This document shows, in pieces, positions 52,111-60,784 of a stretch of 64,000 nucleotides of DNA. The stretch is from Ornithinibacillus xuwenensis. GTDB taxonomy: Bacteria; Bacillota; Bacilli; Bacillales; Amphibacillaceae. The stretch is from assembly GCF_039614845.1 (NCBI RefSeq), contig NZ_JBDIML010000006.1, forward strand, positions 124,001 to 188,000. Direction: 5' to 3'. Both the position numbers and the translations under genes were made by a program. The notes under the pieces were generated by a model, which saw nothing but the letters and a program-made list of their open reading frames with translations, was not told the DNA's origin and made no database searches. The stretch's first letter is position 1, and every line of letters begins with the position of its first letter.

Positions 52111-53910
52111 ATGAGAATTAATCATAACATATTCGCTATTAGTGCTAATAGAAACCTATCAATTACCAACAACTCACTTACTAAAACATTAGAAAAACTC
52201 TCTTCGGGATTAAAGGTTAACCAAGCTGCAGACGACGCGGCTGGATTGGCAATCTCAGAAAAAATGAGAGCGCAGATTCATGGTTTGCAGCAGACGAGTA
52301 GAAATATTCAGGATGCTGTTTCTTTAGTACAGACAGCTGAGGGTGGGTTGAACGAAATACACTCCCTTTTACAAAGAGGCAGGGAGCTTGCTGTTCAGGC
52401 AGCAAACGGAACATTAAGTGAAGAAAATCGAGGACATATCCAAAAAGAAACCAAGCAAATATTGGAGGAAATTAACAACATAGCAACACATACAGCTTTT
52501 AATGGAAAAAAATTACTTAGCAACGGTAGTGGTTTTATTGCAGTTCCTCCTTCTGGTGGAACAGGTACAGTAACGGGACCAATTGCACCTTCTACTCCTG
52601 ATACAGTGGCAGATTCGGATGAACAAGCAATTATAGAGGCAATTAAGACCTCCATGCTTTCTGAATCAGAGCAGTTAATTCAACAATACTTCGGAATTAA
52701 TGCTGATGGTGCAGATATTGGGATATATGTTGACGATAATATGGCTAGCTCTACGCTTGCATTTGTTAGTTATTATGTAGGAGCAGATGGGAAAGGGTTT
52801 AATGTGGAGCTTCACTTAAATAAATCCTCCTTTCTTGACCCGTCACCTTCAATTGGTAATGATCGTGTAATCGCTCATGAAATGACACATGCCATCATGG
52901 CGAGAAGTATGAATTATGGTGTATTACCGAAGTGGTTTAAAGAGGGAGCGGCAGAGTTTATTCATGGTGCAGATGAAAGACTCTATGCAGATTTATATTA
53001 TAATGGTACTTCTAACGTTGTTAATGCTATTGGGGAAGGAACCGATGCTTATTGGACTAACAATAGTTTGCATTATTCTTCTGGTTATGCAGCTGTCCGT
53101 TATTTACATGAACAAATCAAGGACGCAGGTGGAAGTGGTATAAAGGATATTATGGTTTATTTAAGTAATCATCAATCCGCCTCACTTGATGATGCTCTAA
53201 AGAATATAAGTAGTGGTTCTTATAGTAATGGGTTAACAGGGTTTATGGATGATTTTCAAGCAAATGGTGCTGCTTTTATAAATACACTTAACTTATCCAA
53301 CGCGGACACAGGGGCTATTGGAGGATTGGATGCTGATGGAGGAGAGATAAGGGATGCTGAATCTGTAATACCTGATACAGGTATATATTCTGATGATCCA
53401 TTAACTCACTTTAATGAAATTTGGCCAATGTCAGAGTCAAGTACAGGAGGCTCAACTGCATCTCCATATATCCATTATTATGAAAAGGTAATTTATAACC
53501 TGAATTCAGTTCAGTCTTCAGAAGAACCTTTAACGATGCAGATAGGACCAAGTCAAGGGCAATCCTTTCAAATAAATCGTAGTAATGTAACGACAGAAAG
53601 CTTAGGAATCAACGGAATTAATATGGTTACATCTGCTAGTGATTCAATTACTTTATTTGATCATGCGATTACTTTAGTTTCTAGTGAACGTTCGCGTTAT
53701 GGAGCAATTCAGAATCGTTTAGAACATTCAATGAAAATAACGGATATGATGGCAGAAAATTTAGTAGCCACTGAGTCTAAGATTAGAGATGCGAATATAG
53801 CGAATGAAATGTTGCATTTTACCAAAAGTAATATTATTGCTCAAGCAGCGCAAAGTATGCTGTCTCAATCAAATCAAATTACGCAAGGAGTCTTACAGCT
53901 ACTTCGTTAA
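52111..53910 (+). CDS. Flagellinolysin: flagellin with an internal zinc metalloprotease domain
   Basis: 599-residue flagellin, twice the length of Hag. Residues 1-145 are flagellin D0/D1 (MRINHNIFAISANRNLSI, EKLSSGLKVNQAADDAAGLAISEKMRAQ) and about 505-599 are C-terminal D1/D0 (ending SQSNQITQGVLQLLR). The variable centre is replaced by a protease of about 250 residues, after a Gly/Pro/Thr linker (about 148-172). The zinc site is HEMTH (His256, catalytic Glu257, His260) and WFKEGAAEF supplies the third ligand Glu278, a gluzincin arrangement. Flagellinolysins are known proteolytic flagellins (Clostridium haemolyticum). Sigma-D promoter; divergent from the legionaminic operon. It would co-assemble with Hag to display proteolytic activity on the filament. 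Substrate unknown. Confidence 0.93.
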   Translation: MRINHNIFAISANRNLSITNNSLTKTLEKLSSGLKVNQAADDAAGLAISEKMRAQIHGLQQTSRNIQDAVSLVQTAEGGLNEIHSLLQRGRELAVQAANGTLSEENRGHIQKETKQILEEINNIATHTAFNGKKLLSNGSGFIAVPPSGGTGTVTGPIAPSTPDTVADSDEQAIIEAIKTSMLSESEQLIQQYFGINADGADIGIYVDDNMASSTLAFVSYYVGADGKGFNVELHLNKSSFLDPSPSIGNDRVIAHEMTHAIMARSMNYGVLPKWFKEGAAEFIHGADERLYADLYYNGTSNVVNAIGEGTDAYWTNNSLHYSSGYAAVRYLHEQIKDAGGSGIKDIMVYLSNHQSASLDDALKNISSGSYSNGLTGFMDDFQANGAAFINTLNLSNADTGAIGGLDADGGEIRDAESVIPDTGIYSDDPLTHFNEIWPMSESSTGGSTASPYIHYYEKVIYNLNSVQSSEEPLTMQIGPSQGQSFQINRSNVTTESLGINGINMVTSASDSITLFDHAITLVSSERSRYGAIQNRLEHSMKITDMMAENLVATESKIRDANIANEMLHFTKSNIIAQAAQSMLSQSNQITQGVLQLLR

Positions 53911-53990
53911 ATTACAAATTTCATGTTTTCTATCATGGCGATTACTCAAGAAAATTTCAATTTCTAATAAATTTTCTTATAAAAACTATT

Positions 53991-54016
53991 TAACCATCCT
54001 AATAATTGTACGATAT
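53991..54016 (+). promoter_or_regulatory. Possible sigma-D promoter for motAB
   Basis: TAAC (53991-53994), 14-nt spacer, TACGATAT (54009-54016). The -10 keeps CGATAT and the -35 differs by one base. The transcript would start near 54024, before the structured leader of motA. Confidence 0.5.
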
Positions 54017-54060
54017 ATAAAGTAGGTGAAAAGTTTCACACCTGTAAATAATATATTCTG

Positions 54061-54125
54061 CGAAAAAGGCAAATCTATTGTAATTATAACTAATATTTCA
54101 TAGTGAAGGGCCGATAGCTCTGCCT
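54061..54125 (+). ncRNA. GEMM-like but non-canonical structured leader upstream of motA
   Basis: It starts CGAAAAAGGCAAA, identical over 13 bases to the start of the true c-di-GMP-I aptamer at 33.2 kb, and later has AAGGGCC as that aptamer does. But the invariant GACGCAAAGC and the 3' receptor GGTTRCC-type segment are missing. A different fold is possible: AGGCA (54067-54071) / TGCCT (54121-54125) closing CTAT / ATAG and GGGC / GCTC hairpins, a three-way junction. A strong terminator follows at 54157. It is either a decayed c-di-GMP riboswitch or a variant aptamer class. Confidence 0.4.
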
Positions 54126-54156
54126 GAAAATAAGATAGATTTCGTTAGAATCTCTG

Positions 54157-54191
54157 AAGGCTATTCTGATAGTTTGAAGGATAGCTTTTTT
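54157..54191 (+). terminator. Terminator upstream of motA
   Basis: AAGGCTAT (54157-54164) pairs with ATAGCTTT (54181-54188, one G-T pair), followed by more T. It lies 45 bp before the motA start and would end transcription of the leader, consistent with a riboswitch or attenuator. Confidence 0.7.
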
Positions 54192-54236
54192 AATTTAATT
54201 CTATTAAGCATAAAACATTAAAATGGAGGTCCACAA

Positions 54237-55031
54237 ATGGATAAATCATCACTATTAGGATTAATATTAGGAATCATCGCAGTTGGGGTTGGGATGGTTT
54301 TAAAAGGCGTAGGCCCGGAAGCATTGATAAATCCTGCTGCTATCTTAATTATATTAGTAGGTACAGCAGCTTCTGTTATGATCGCTTTCCCAATGAGTAC
54401 TTTAAAGAAAGTACCAGCACTATTTAAGGTTCTTTTTACCGAAAAGCAGGAAAAGAGTGTGGAAGAACTTATCCTTACTTTTTCAGACATGGCAGATCAG
54501 GCAAGAAAAGAAGGAATTCTATCGCTTGAAAGCAAACTAGATGAAATTGATGATTCATTTCTTGCGTCAGGTCTTCAACTAGCGATAGATGGACAAACAC
54601 CGGAATTTATTCGAGATGTATTGCTCGAAAAAATAGATGCAATGGAAAAGAGACATCATGAGGGAGCGGCAATATTCTCCCAAGCTGGTACGTACGCACC
54701 TACTCTAGGGGTTCTTGGAGCAGTTGTTGGGTTAATCGCAGCGCTAGCCGATATGTCTGATATTGAAAAGCTGGGGCATGCAATTTCTGCTGCCTTTATT
54801 GCAACCTTATTAGGTATTTTTACTGGTTATGTGCTTTGGCATCCATTCTCAAACAAGCTTAAGTCTAAATCTAAGCATGAGGTTGAGATTAAAGAAATTA
54901 TGATAGAAGGAATCATTTCCATCACAACAGGGGAGTCAGCAAAAGTTGTGAAAGATAAACTAGGGTCTTACTTAACTTCGAAAGAATACGAACGTTTAAC
55001 AACAATGGAGTCTCCTAGTGAAGAAGAATAA
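54237..55031 (+). CDS. motA: Flagellar motor stator protein MotA
   Basis: 264 residues, four membrane helices (about 5-24, 32-52, 150-172, 180-203). The MotA/TolQ-ExbB core GTYAPTLGVLGAVVGLIAAL and the charged cytoplasmic loop between helices 2 and 3 are clear. Together with MotB it forms the ion-driven stator. Strong ribosome site TGGAGGT. Ends inside the motB start (14-base overlap). It is preceded by a leader with a terminator, so expression may be ligand-controlled. Confidence 0.95.
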   Translation: MDKSSLLGLILGIIAVGVGMVLKGVGPEALINPAAILIILVGTAASVMIAFPMSTLKKVPALFKVLFTEKQEKSVEELILTFSDMADQARKEGILSLESKLDEIDDSFLASGLQLAIDGQTPEFIRDVLLEKIDAMEKRHHEGAAIFSQAGTYAPTLGVLGAVVGLIAALADMSDIEKLGHAISAAFIATLLGIFTGYVLWHPFSNKLKSKSKHEVEIKEIMIEGIISITTGESAKVVKDKLGSYLTSKEYERLTTMESPSEEE

Positions 55032-55830
55032 GAAAAAAGAAGAACATCATGTTGATGAGTCGTGGTTACTCCCCTACTCCGATTTATTAACACTTCTAGT
55101 AGCTTTATTTATTGTTCTATTTGCGATGAGTGAAATTGATACTAAGAAATATGAAGAACTAGCCGCTGTTTTTAAAAACGAATTTTCAAGTGGTGACGAA
55201 GGAATCATGGAGAATGAAGCTCCAACACCTCAAAATCAAACACCTGAAGAGCAAGAAAATGAGAAGCTAGAGGAAGAGATAGAGAAAGAAACCGAGCAAG
55301 AGAAAGAGCAACAGGAAGAAGAAGGTAAAACAGAATTATTGAATTTACAGGAGCTTCAGAAAAAAATCAATCAATACATTTTAACGAATAATTTATCAGA
55401 GTCCTTGGAGACTCAATTGTCTGATGAAGGTCTCATGATTTCAATCAAGAATGACATTTCCTTTGATTCGGGTAGTGCAGAGGTTAACCGAGCTGGTAAA
55501 GAGATTGCTGATGAAATATCAGAGCTTTTATATACAGACCCACCACATCAAATTGTGATAAGTGGTCATACGGATGATGTACCAATGAATAATGAGCAAT
55601 TTGGGTCGAACTGGGAGTTAAGTGTAATGCGTGCTGTTAACTTTATGAGCTTAGTACTGGAGAATGAAAAGCTTGATCCTACCAAATTTAGTGCAAAAGG
55701 TTTTGGAGAATTTAAGCCTGTTGCTCCAAATAATACTGCTGAAAATAGAGCGAAGAATCGTCGGGTTGAAGTACTGATTTTACCGAACTATAGTATTAGT
55801 GGACAAATTGATGAGACGAAAAGTGAGTAA
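55018..55830 (+). CDS. motB: Flagellar motor stator protein MotB
   Basis: 270 residues: basic N-terminus, one helix with the proton/ion-binding Asp in WLLPYSDLLTLLVALF, a Glu/Gln-rich charged linker (about 65-105), and a C-terminal OmpA peptidoglycan-binding domain (FDSGSAEVNRAGKEIADEI, ISGHTDDVP, NWELSVMRAVNFM, AKGFGEFKPVAPN, ENRAKNRRVEVLI). GTG start inside motA with ATGGAG upstream. Whether it uses protons or sodium cannot be read with certainty. The acidic linker is long for the family. Confidence 0.94.
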   Translation: MKKNKKKEEHHVDESWLLPYSDLLTLLVALFIVLFAMSEIDTKKYEELAAVFKNEFSSGDEGIMENEAPTPQNQTPEEQENEKLEEEIEKETEQEKEQQEEEGKTELLNLQELQKKINQYILTNNLSESLETQLSDEGLMISIKNDISFDSGSAEVNRAGKEIADEISELLYTDPPHQIVISGHTDDVPMNNEQFGSNWELSVMRAVNFMSLVLENEKLDPTKFSAKGFGEFKPVAPNNTAENRAKNRRVEVLILPNYSISGQIDETKSE

Positions 55831-55910
55831 TAACAGAATTTCTTGTTGTGTCACTTCCGCTAAGAACTTTGTCACCAAATGAATACAAACAACATGGGAG
55901 TGTGAAAAAA

Positions 55911-57602
55911 ATGAAAAAAAATAAATTAAATAGTGTTCGAGCAAAAATAATGATGGGCTTCTCATTAGTATTGGTATTTGTTATTTTGCTAGGAGCTTAT
56001 AATTTTTATGAGGTAAACAATATTAATAAAGATACAGAGGAAATTGCTAGTGAACAGATGCCATTACTTATTGCAGATGAGAAAATGGCGTATAACATGG
56101 TCAATCGTAATGGTTTAGTACGTGCTTATCTGTTATATGAGGATGAAAAATACCGAAAACTCTTTGAAGAGGGTATTGAAGAAAGTATCCAGCTAGAGAA
56201 TGATGTTCTAGCAATTAGTGATTCAGATGAAATAAAAGCACTTATAGAGAAGAAAATTCAATGGGGCGAATCAGTTAACGAAGTTCTCGCTGCCTATGAT
56301 AGTGGAAATAAAGAAGAAGCATTACGAATTATGGAAACAAAGGTATCACCGCTTGTAACGGAATTAGTAGAAGGTTTTGAAACAGCAGCAAGAGAGCGAG
56401 AAAGCGTTATTTATGATAAAACAGATGCTGCGATAAAGAGTAGTAAAACAATTGGTATTGCTAGTGCAGTTGTAACTTTATTAGTTGTATTAATTGGAAT
56501 TCTTGTTTCGATTTACACGGCTAGACTAATTGCAAAACCAATCACTACGGTTATGAATCGCATGAAATCAGTAGCGTCTGGAGAGTTAAACCATGAGCCG
56601 TTACAATCGAAATCGAATGATGAAATTGGTCAGCTTGTCCAAGCAACGAATGAAATGAATGCTAATATGCGTGATATCATTCAGAAAATAAATGAGGTTT
56701 CCGAAACGGTTACAAGTCAAAGTAAAGGGCTAACACAATCAGCAAATGAAGTGAAAGTTGGCGCAGAACAAATTGCTACGACGATGGAAGAACTAGCAAC
56801 AGGTACAGAAACACAAGCAAATAGTGCAAGTGATTTATCAGCTGGGATGAGTTCATTTACAACAGAAGTTCAAGAAGCAAATGAAAATGGTGCACAAATT
56901 GACCATTATTCAAAAGATGTACTTTCACTTACGAATGAAGGTTCTGACTTGATGAAATCCTCTACATTACAAATGCAACGTATTGATGAGATTGTGCAGG
57001 ATGCTGTGAAAAAAGTAGAAGGCTTAGATGCACATTCACAAAAAATATCAAACTTAGTACTAGTAATAAAGGACATTGCAGAGCAAACAAACTTACTAGC
57101 TTTAAATGCGGCGATTGAGGCAGCAAGAGCTGGGGAACATGGTAAAGGCTTTGCGGTTGTTGCAGATGAGGTAAGAAAGCTTGCAGAGCAAGTATCTGTA
57201 TCGGTTACAGATATCACTGGAATTGTCGAGAACATTCAACATGAATCTAGTACAGTGTCACAGTCGCTACAAAATGGTTATCGAGAGGTTGAACAAGGAA
57301 CAACTACGATTGATACGACTGGGCAAACCTTTGCCAAAATTACGGACGCTGTTACAAATATGGTCGCTAGTATTTCAACAGTTACAACGAACTTATCGAA
57401 TATGGCTACGAATAGCCAGGAGATGAGCAGTAACATAGAAGAAATTGCAGCAATTTCTGAGGAATCTGCTGCTGGTGTTGAACAAACATCTGCATCTGCA
57501 CAACAGGTAAGTGGTTCCATGGAGGAAATCGCTGGGAACTCTGAGCAATTGTCCAGACTTGCTGAAGAGTTAAATGCATTAATCGGTAAATTTAAAATAT
57601 AA
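55911..57602 (+). CDS. Methyl-accepting chemotaxis protein
   Basis: 563 residues: first helix (about 11-33), a four-helix-bundle ligand domain (about 34-180), second helix (about 183-208), HAMP, and the signalling domain with the conserved hairpin AEQTNLLALNAAIEAARAGEHGKGF. Start ATG 55911 has GGGAG 10 nt upstream; an upstream GTG (55848) in the same frame has no ribosome site. It lies 80 bp after motB and may share its transcript, giving a stator plus receptor unit. Ligand unknown. Ends at a strong terminator. Confidence 0.92.
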   Translation: MKKNKLNSVRAKIMMGFSLVLVFVILLGAYNFYEVNNINKDTEEIASEQMPLLIADEKMAYNMVNRNGLVRAYLLYEDEKYRKLFEEGIEESIQLENDVLAISDSDEIKALIEKKIQWGESVNEVLAAYDSGNKEEALRIMETKVSPLVTELVEGFETAARERESVIYDKTDAAIKSSKTIGIASAVVTLLVVLIGILVSIYTARLIAKPITTVMNRMKSVASGELNHEPLQSKSNDEIGQLVQATNEMNANMRDIIQKINEVSETVTSQSKGLTQSANEVKVGAEQIATTMEELATGTETQANSASDLSAGMSSFTTEVQEANENGAQIDHYSKDVLSLTNEGSDLMKSSTLQMQRIDEIVQDAVKKVEGLDAHSQKISNLVLVIKDIAEQTNLLALNAAIEAARAGEHGKGFAVVADEVRKLAEQVSVSVTDITGIVENIQHESSTVSQSLQNGYREVEQGTTTIDTTGQTFAKITDAVTNMVASISTVTTNLSNMATNSQEMSSNIEEIAAISEESAAGVEQTSASAQQVSGSMEEIAGNSEQLSRLAEELNALIGKFKI

Positions 57603-57610
57603 TTGTAAAA

Positions 57611-57648
57611 AAAAGAAACTCTACTTGGTAGGGTTTCTTTTTTTTTAC
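57611..57648 (+). terminator. Terminator after the chemoreceptor gene
   Basis: AAAGAAACTCTAC (57612-57624) and GTAGGGTTTCTTT (57628-57640), with one G-T pair, loop TTG, followed by a T run. Confidence 0.93.
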
Positions 57649-57749
57649 ATCTACCATAAATTACATGAGCATATTTTTTGAAATTTTTGTTGCTATTTGT
57701 GTAGAATTTAGTTTACTATAGTCTTTGTGATTAAAATTGTATCTAGATA

Positions 57750-57834
57750 GAAAAAGGCAAACTATTTGAAAGAATAGGACGCAAAGCTAAGGGTCTAAGG
57801 TCCATGACTATGATCGCCTGGTTGCCAACATGGA
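57750..57834 (+). ncRNA. Cyclic di-GMP-I (GEMM-I) riboswitch upstream of the LuxR-type gene
   Basis: Core elements in order: AGAAAAAGGCAAAC (57749-57762), stem CTATT / AATAG with a TGAAAG loop, GACGCAAAGC (57778-57787), AAGGGTCTAAGG, then ATGATCGCCTGGTTGCC (57810-57826) as the 3' receptor side. A terminator starts inside its last bases, so aptamer and terminator exclude each other, which suggests an ON switch. It precedes the LuxR-type regulator by about 150 bp. Confidence 0.88.
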
Positions 57835-57867
57835 TGTAACTATCATGTATTTTCTTTGGCTATTTTT
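57824..57867 (+). terminator. Expression-platform terminator of the second GEMM riboswitch
   Basis: GCCAA (57824-57828) pairs with TTGGC (57856-57860), enclosing ACATGG / TATCATGT, followed by TATTTTTAA. GCC belongs also to the aptamer segment GGTTGCC, so the two structures compete. Confidence 0.65.
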
Positions 57868-57974
57868 AATTTCTTGGAATAGCTTTTATTATTGCAACTG
57901 ATTCATATTGGCAAATGTATTAATCCTACCATTTAGTAATAGGGTAAACGTGATAATGATGGGAGAAGAGGCTA

Positions 57975-58610
57975 TTGGGTGAGATTACAATAATCAAAGA
58001 AAAAGACTTAGTAAGAGATATCATAATTGAAAAATTAGAAGAAAAGCTTCCAGAATATGGATGGAAAGCAATCGATTCAACTGAGTATAATAATCTTGAT
58101 TATTCATTAAGTCAGAGTGATTTAGTCATTATTGATCTAAGTACAAAAATAAATATCACTATTGTGATAGAGAATTTAATTAGTCACAATATTCGAGTTG
58201 CTGTTTGGACTTCAGATATAGACACGAATTTACTTTGCGAGTTATTCCGTTATGGTCTTCATGGCTATTTTTTCAATGGCATGGAATTAAGTGAACTAGT
58301 CTTTGCTACCAAAACGATGCTAAATGACCAGCAATATATTCATCCAAAACTATCTGCAGTTCTATTAAATGATTACGTAAAGGTGACTCGTAAGCAACCA
58401 GTTCGACCAAAAGGAATTTTAACGGAGCAAGAATGGAAGGTCTTAGAGGAGCTTGGTAAGGGATTAAATAATGGGAGTATTGCCGAGCAGTTATTTATTT
58501 CAACTAGAACGGTGAATAACCACGTAAGCTCAATTCTAAAAAAATTACATGTATCCGACAGGACGAATGCAGTAATTGTCGCAATTAAAAACAATTGGAT
58601 AACAATCTAG
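57975..58610 (+). CDS. LuxR-type regulator with pseudo-receiver domain
   Basis: 211 residues. The N-terminal receiver-like domain keeps the phospho-site position Asp54 (LVIIDLS) and Thr79, but the acidic pair is replaced by Lys8-Glu9 and the conserved Lys by Asn101 (GYFFNGM), so classical phosphorylation is doubtful. The C-terminal LuxR/GerE helix-turn-helix is sound: LTEQEWKVLEELGKG, then NGSIAEQLFISTRTVNNHVS. TTG start with GGGAG upstream. It is controlled by a c-di-GMP riboswitch and is not beside a histidine kinase, suggesting its level, not phosphorylation, sets activity. Targets unknown. Confidence 0.85.
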   Translation: MGEITIIKEKDLVRDIIIEKLEEKLPEYGWKAIDSTEYNNLDYSLSQSDLVIIDLSTKINITIVIENLISHNIRVAVWTSDIDTNLLCELFRYGLHGYFFNGMELSELVFATKTMLNDQQYIHPKLSAVLLNDYVKVTRKQPVRPKGILTEQEWKVLEELGKGLNNGSIAEQLFISTRTVNNHVSSILKKLHVSDRTNAVIVAIKNNWITI

Positions 58611-58613
58611 AGA

Positions 58614-58648
58614 AAATGATGGGCTATTTATTTGTCCATCATTTTTTT
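58614..58648 (+). terminator. Terminator after the LuxR-type gene
   Basis: AAATGATGG (58614-58622) and CCATCATTT (58636-58644) form a perfect 9-bp stem, followed by TTTT. Confidence 0.92.
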
Positions 58649-58780
58649 GTTTATTCGACAAAAAAAGATTATTTCCGAGGAAATATTCAAAATCTCATCT
58701 TCCTATTTGATTGGGATAATAACCCATTCTGTTCTCATGCATATAGTGAATACTGAGAATAGATAAAAGGAGAGGAAGCG

Positions 58781-59284
58781 ATGTATTATTATACTTATCC
58801 TTATTGGCCGCAGCTACAATATACAACTAGTTACGCTCCCACTAATGTGGAAAGAAGCATTGATTTAAATCGGGCTATGGGTATTCAAGAAAAGGTTCTC
58901 GATGCATTAATCGAAGGGATGGAAGGTGAAAGTGAAGCAATTGATTTTTATACAAGATTGTCAGCAATGGCACCAAATAATGAAGCGAAAGAAGCAGTTA
59001 TCCATGCTCTAGAAGATGAGAAAAGACACTTAGACTCCTTTATGAACCTTTATAAGAGGTTAGCTGGAAATAATCCATCCTATAAAAAACGACGCAAACG
59101 TTTTTCGACCTTTAAAGAAGGAATTAAATTAGCGTATCAGGATGAACTTGAGGCGTACGAGAAATATCGGGATGATTATCTGTTAACAAGTGATGCAAGC
59201 GTACGTGATGTGTTTTTCCTAGCAATGACAGATGAAATAGAGCATGCAACTCGATTTGCCTTTGTCTATCAAAATTTAGTATAA
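58781..59284 (+). CDS. Ferritin-like di-iron protein (YhjR-like)
   Basis: 167 residues. N-terminal Tyr-rich tail (MYYYTYPYWPQLQY), then a four-helix ferritin-like domain with iron-ligand patterns: EGMEGESEAIDFY, LEDEKRHLDSF (ExxH), YQDELEAYEKY, and MTDEIEHATRF (ExxH). The pattern agrees with a rubrerythrin-type diiron site. The closest relatives I recall are YhjR-like proteins of Bacillus, linked to sporulation, but no sporulation promoter was securely identified. Strong AAGGAGAGG ribosome site; own terminator. Confidence 0.78.
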   Translation: MYYYTYPYWPQLQYTTSYAPTNVERSIDLNRAMGIQEKVLDALIEGMEGESEAIDFYTRLSAMAPNNEAKEAVIHALEDEKRHLDSFMNLYKRLAGNNPSYKKRRKRFSTFKEGIKLAYQDELEAYEKYRDDYLLTSDASVRDVFFLAMTDEIEHATRFAFVYQNLV

Positions 59285-59292
59285 ATAGTTGT

Positions 59293-59328
59293 AGATTTCC
59301 TACAAGAGATTAGTGGGAAATCTTTTTT
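59293..59328 (+). terminator. Terminator after the ferritin-like gene
   Basis: AGATTTCC (59293-59300) pairs with GGAAATCT (59316-59323), followed by TTTTTATT. The 240 bp to the next gene hold no other feature I can support. Confidence 0.85.
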
Positions 59329-59565
59329 ATTAACTAGTTGCTATTAATTACTACGAGGGAAAAATGAACCAATGAGTAAAATAAGATACGACATACTTAT
59401 AACCCCTTCTAAGTTAACATATATTTTTGTATTTTCGTTTCATCTAACATAATGGGTGAATATAGAGTTTACCCCAGTTCATCCTAAGAACAATTGCATC
59501 ACTTTTCACTCTATATGTTCAATATGCTATATTAAAAGAAGTAATTAGCGGAAGGAGAAACAGCT

Positions 59566-60768
59566 TTGGATATTCAGCAACATAGCCAAACAGATAGTCA
59601 GCTTTATCGATTTTTAGTAATAGCAGGTATTATTATCGTTTCATTTAATTTACGACCTGCGATCACTTCTGTAGGACCACTTATTAGTACGATTCGCGAT
59701 GATGTTGGGTTATCAAATTGGAGTGCTGGTTTGCTGACAAGCTTACCATTAATTGCTTTTGCGATCATGTCTCCGATAGCTGCAAGGTTAGGCAATCGCT
59801 ACAGCAATGAGCGCGCTATCCTATGGGGACTAATATTCTTATTAATAGGAATTGGAGTTCGTTCAGTATCCATCATGTTTTGGTTATTTACAGGTACCCT
59901 ATTAATAGGAATTGGTATTGCAATTTGTAATGTTTTGTTACCGGGTGTTGTAAAGGATAAATTTCCACTAAAAGTTGGTTTGATGACAAGTGTTTACTCA
60001 ACTGCAATGGGGATATTTGCTGCAGCTGCTTCAGGTGTTAGTGTTCCTTTGGCTGATGGGATGAATCTGGGCTGGCAATTTGCGCTACTTGTATGGGGAT
60101 TGCCCGCAGTTATTGGTATTATGATATGGTTTTATCTTTCTTCCAAGCAGAAAATTCAACAGCAACAAACAACGGATAATATGGTTGGAGCAAACCATAA
60201 CATATGGCACTCCCCTCTAGCTTGGCAGGTTGCTGCCTATATGGGACTGCAGTCTTTCTTGTTTTATGTGACAATATCTTGGCTACCTGAAATCCTACAT
60301 CATTCAGGTGTTAGTATGGAAACAGCTGGTTGGATGTTATCATTTACTCAATTTATAGGTCTTCCAGCTAGTTTTTTAGTACCGGTATTAGCAGAAAAGT
60401 TTTCCTCGCAACGCATAATTGTTTTTATAATGGGTATTATATCCGTTTTGGGATACGGTGGATTGCTAGTGGCTAATTCCTATATAGCGTTGATAATTAG
60501 TATTATATTCATTGGGTTATCGCTAAGTGGGACATTTGCTTTAGCGTTGGCGCTACTAGGGCTACGTGCTAGAGATGCCAAAAGGGCTGCAGAATTATCA
60601 GGGATGGCACAAGCCTTAGGCTATGTATTAGCGGCTATCGGACCAATGTTTATTGGTTTCTTGTATGATGTGACACATGTTTGGACAGTTCCATTAACTA
60701 CATTAATGATTATTTCTGTACTAGTTGTAATCTTTGGGTTAGGAGCTGGTCGCAACAGCTATGTTTGA
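59566..60768 (+). CDS. MFS transporter, CynX/NimT-like
   Basis: 400 residues, about 12 membrane helices. Start FLVIAGIIIVSFNLRPAITSVGPLI is the mark of the CynX/NimT/YeaN subgroup; loop A motif region AARLGNRYSNERA follows. TTG start with AAGGAG 8 nt upstream. It lies 16 bp before pxpB, so it may carry 5-oxoproline, a pyroglutamyl peptide or a related anion; that is inference. A cyanate or 2-nitroimidazole transporter is the naming basis only. Confidence 0.82.
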   Translation: MDIQQHSQTDSQLYRFLVIAGIIIVSFNLRPAITSVGPLISTIRDDVGLSNWSAGLLTSLPLIAFAIMSPIAARLGNRYSNERAILWGLIFLLIGIGVRSVSIMFWLFTGTLLIGIGIAICNVLLPGVVKDKFPLKVGLMTSVYSTAMGIFAAAASGVSVPLADGMNLGWQFALLVWGLPAVIGIMIWFYLSSKQKIQQQQTTDNMVGANHNIWHSPLAWQVAAYMGLQSFLFYVTISWLPEILHHSGVSMETAGWMLSFTQFIGLPASFLVPVLAEKFSSQRIIVFIMGIISVLGYGGLLVANSYIALIISIIFIGLSLSGTFALALALLGLRARDAKRAAELSGMAQALGYVLAAIGPMFIGFLYDVTHVWTVPLTTLMIISVLVVIFGLGAGRNSYV

Positions 60769-60784
60769 GTAGGGGGAAATACAA

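Noticed and set aside
54061..54125. Calling this a third genuine c-di-GMP-I riboswitch
   Set aside because: The invariant GACGCAAAGC and the 3' GGTTRCC-type receptor are missing, so it is listed only as GEMM-like.
55848..55910. Longer chemoreceptor starting at GTG 55848
   Set aside because: No ribosome site, and the extra residues precede a normal MKKNK-type membrane start.
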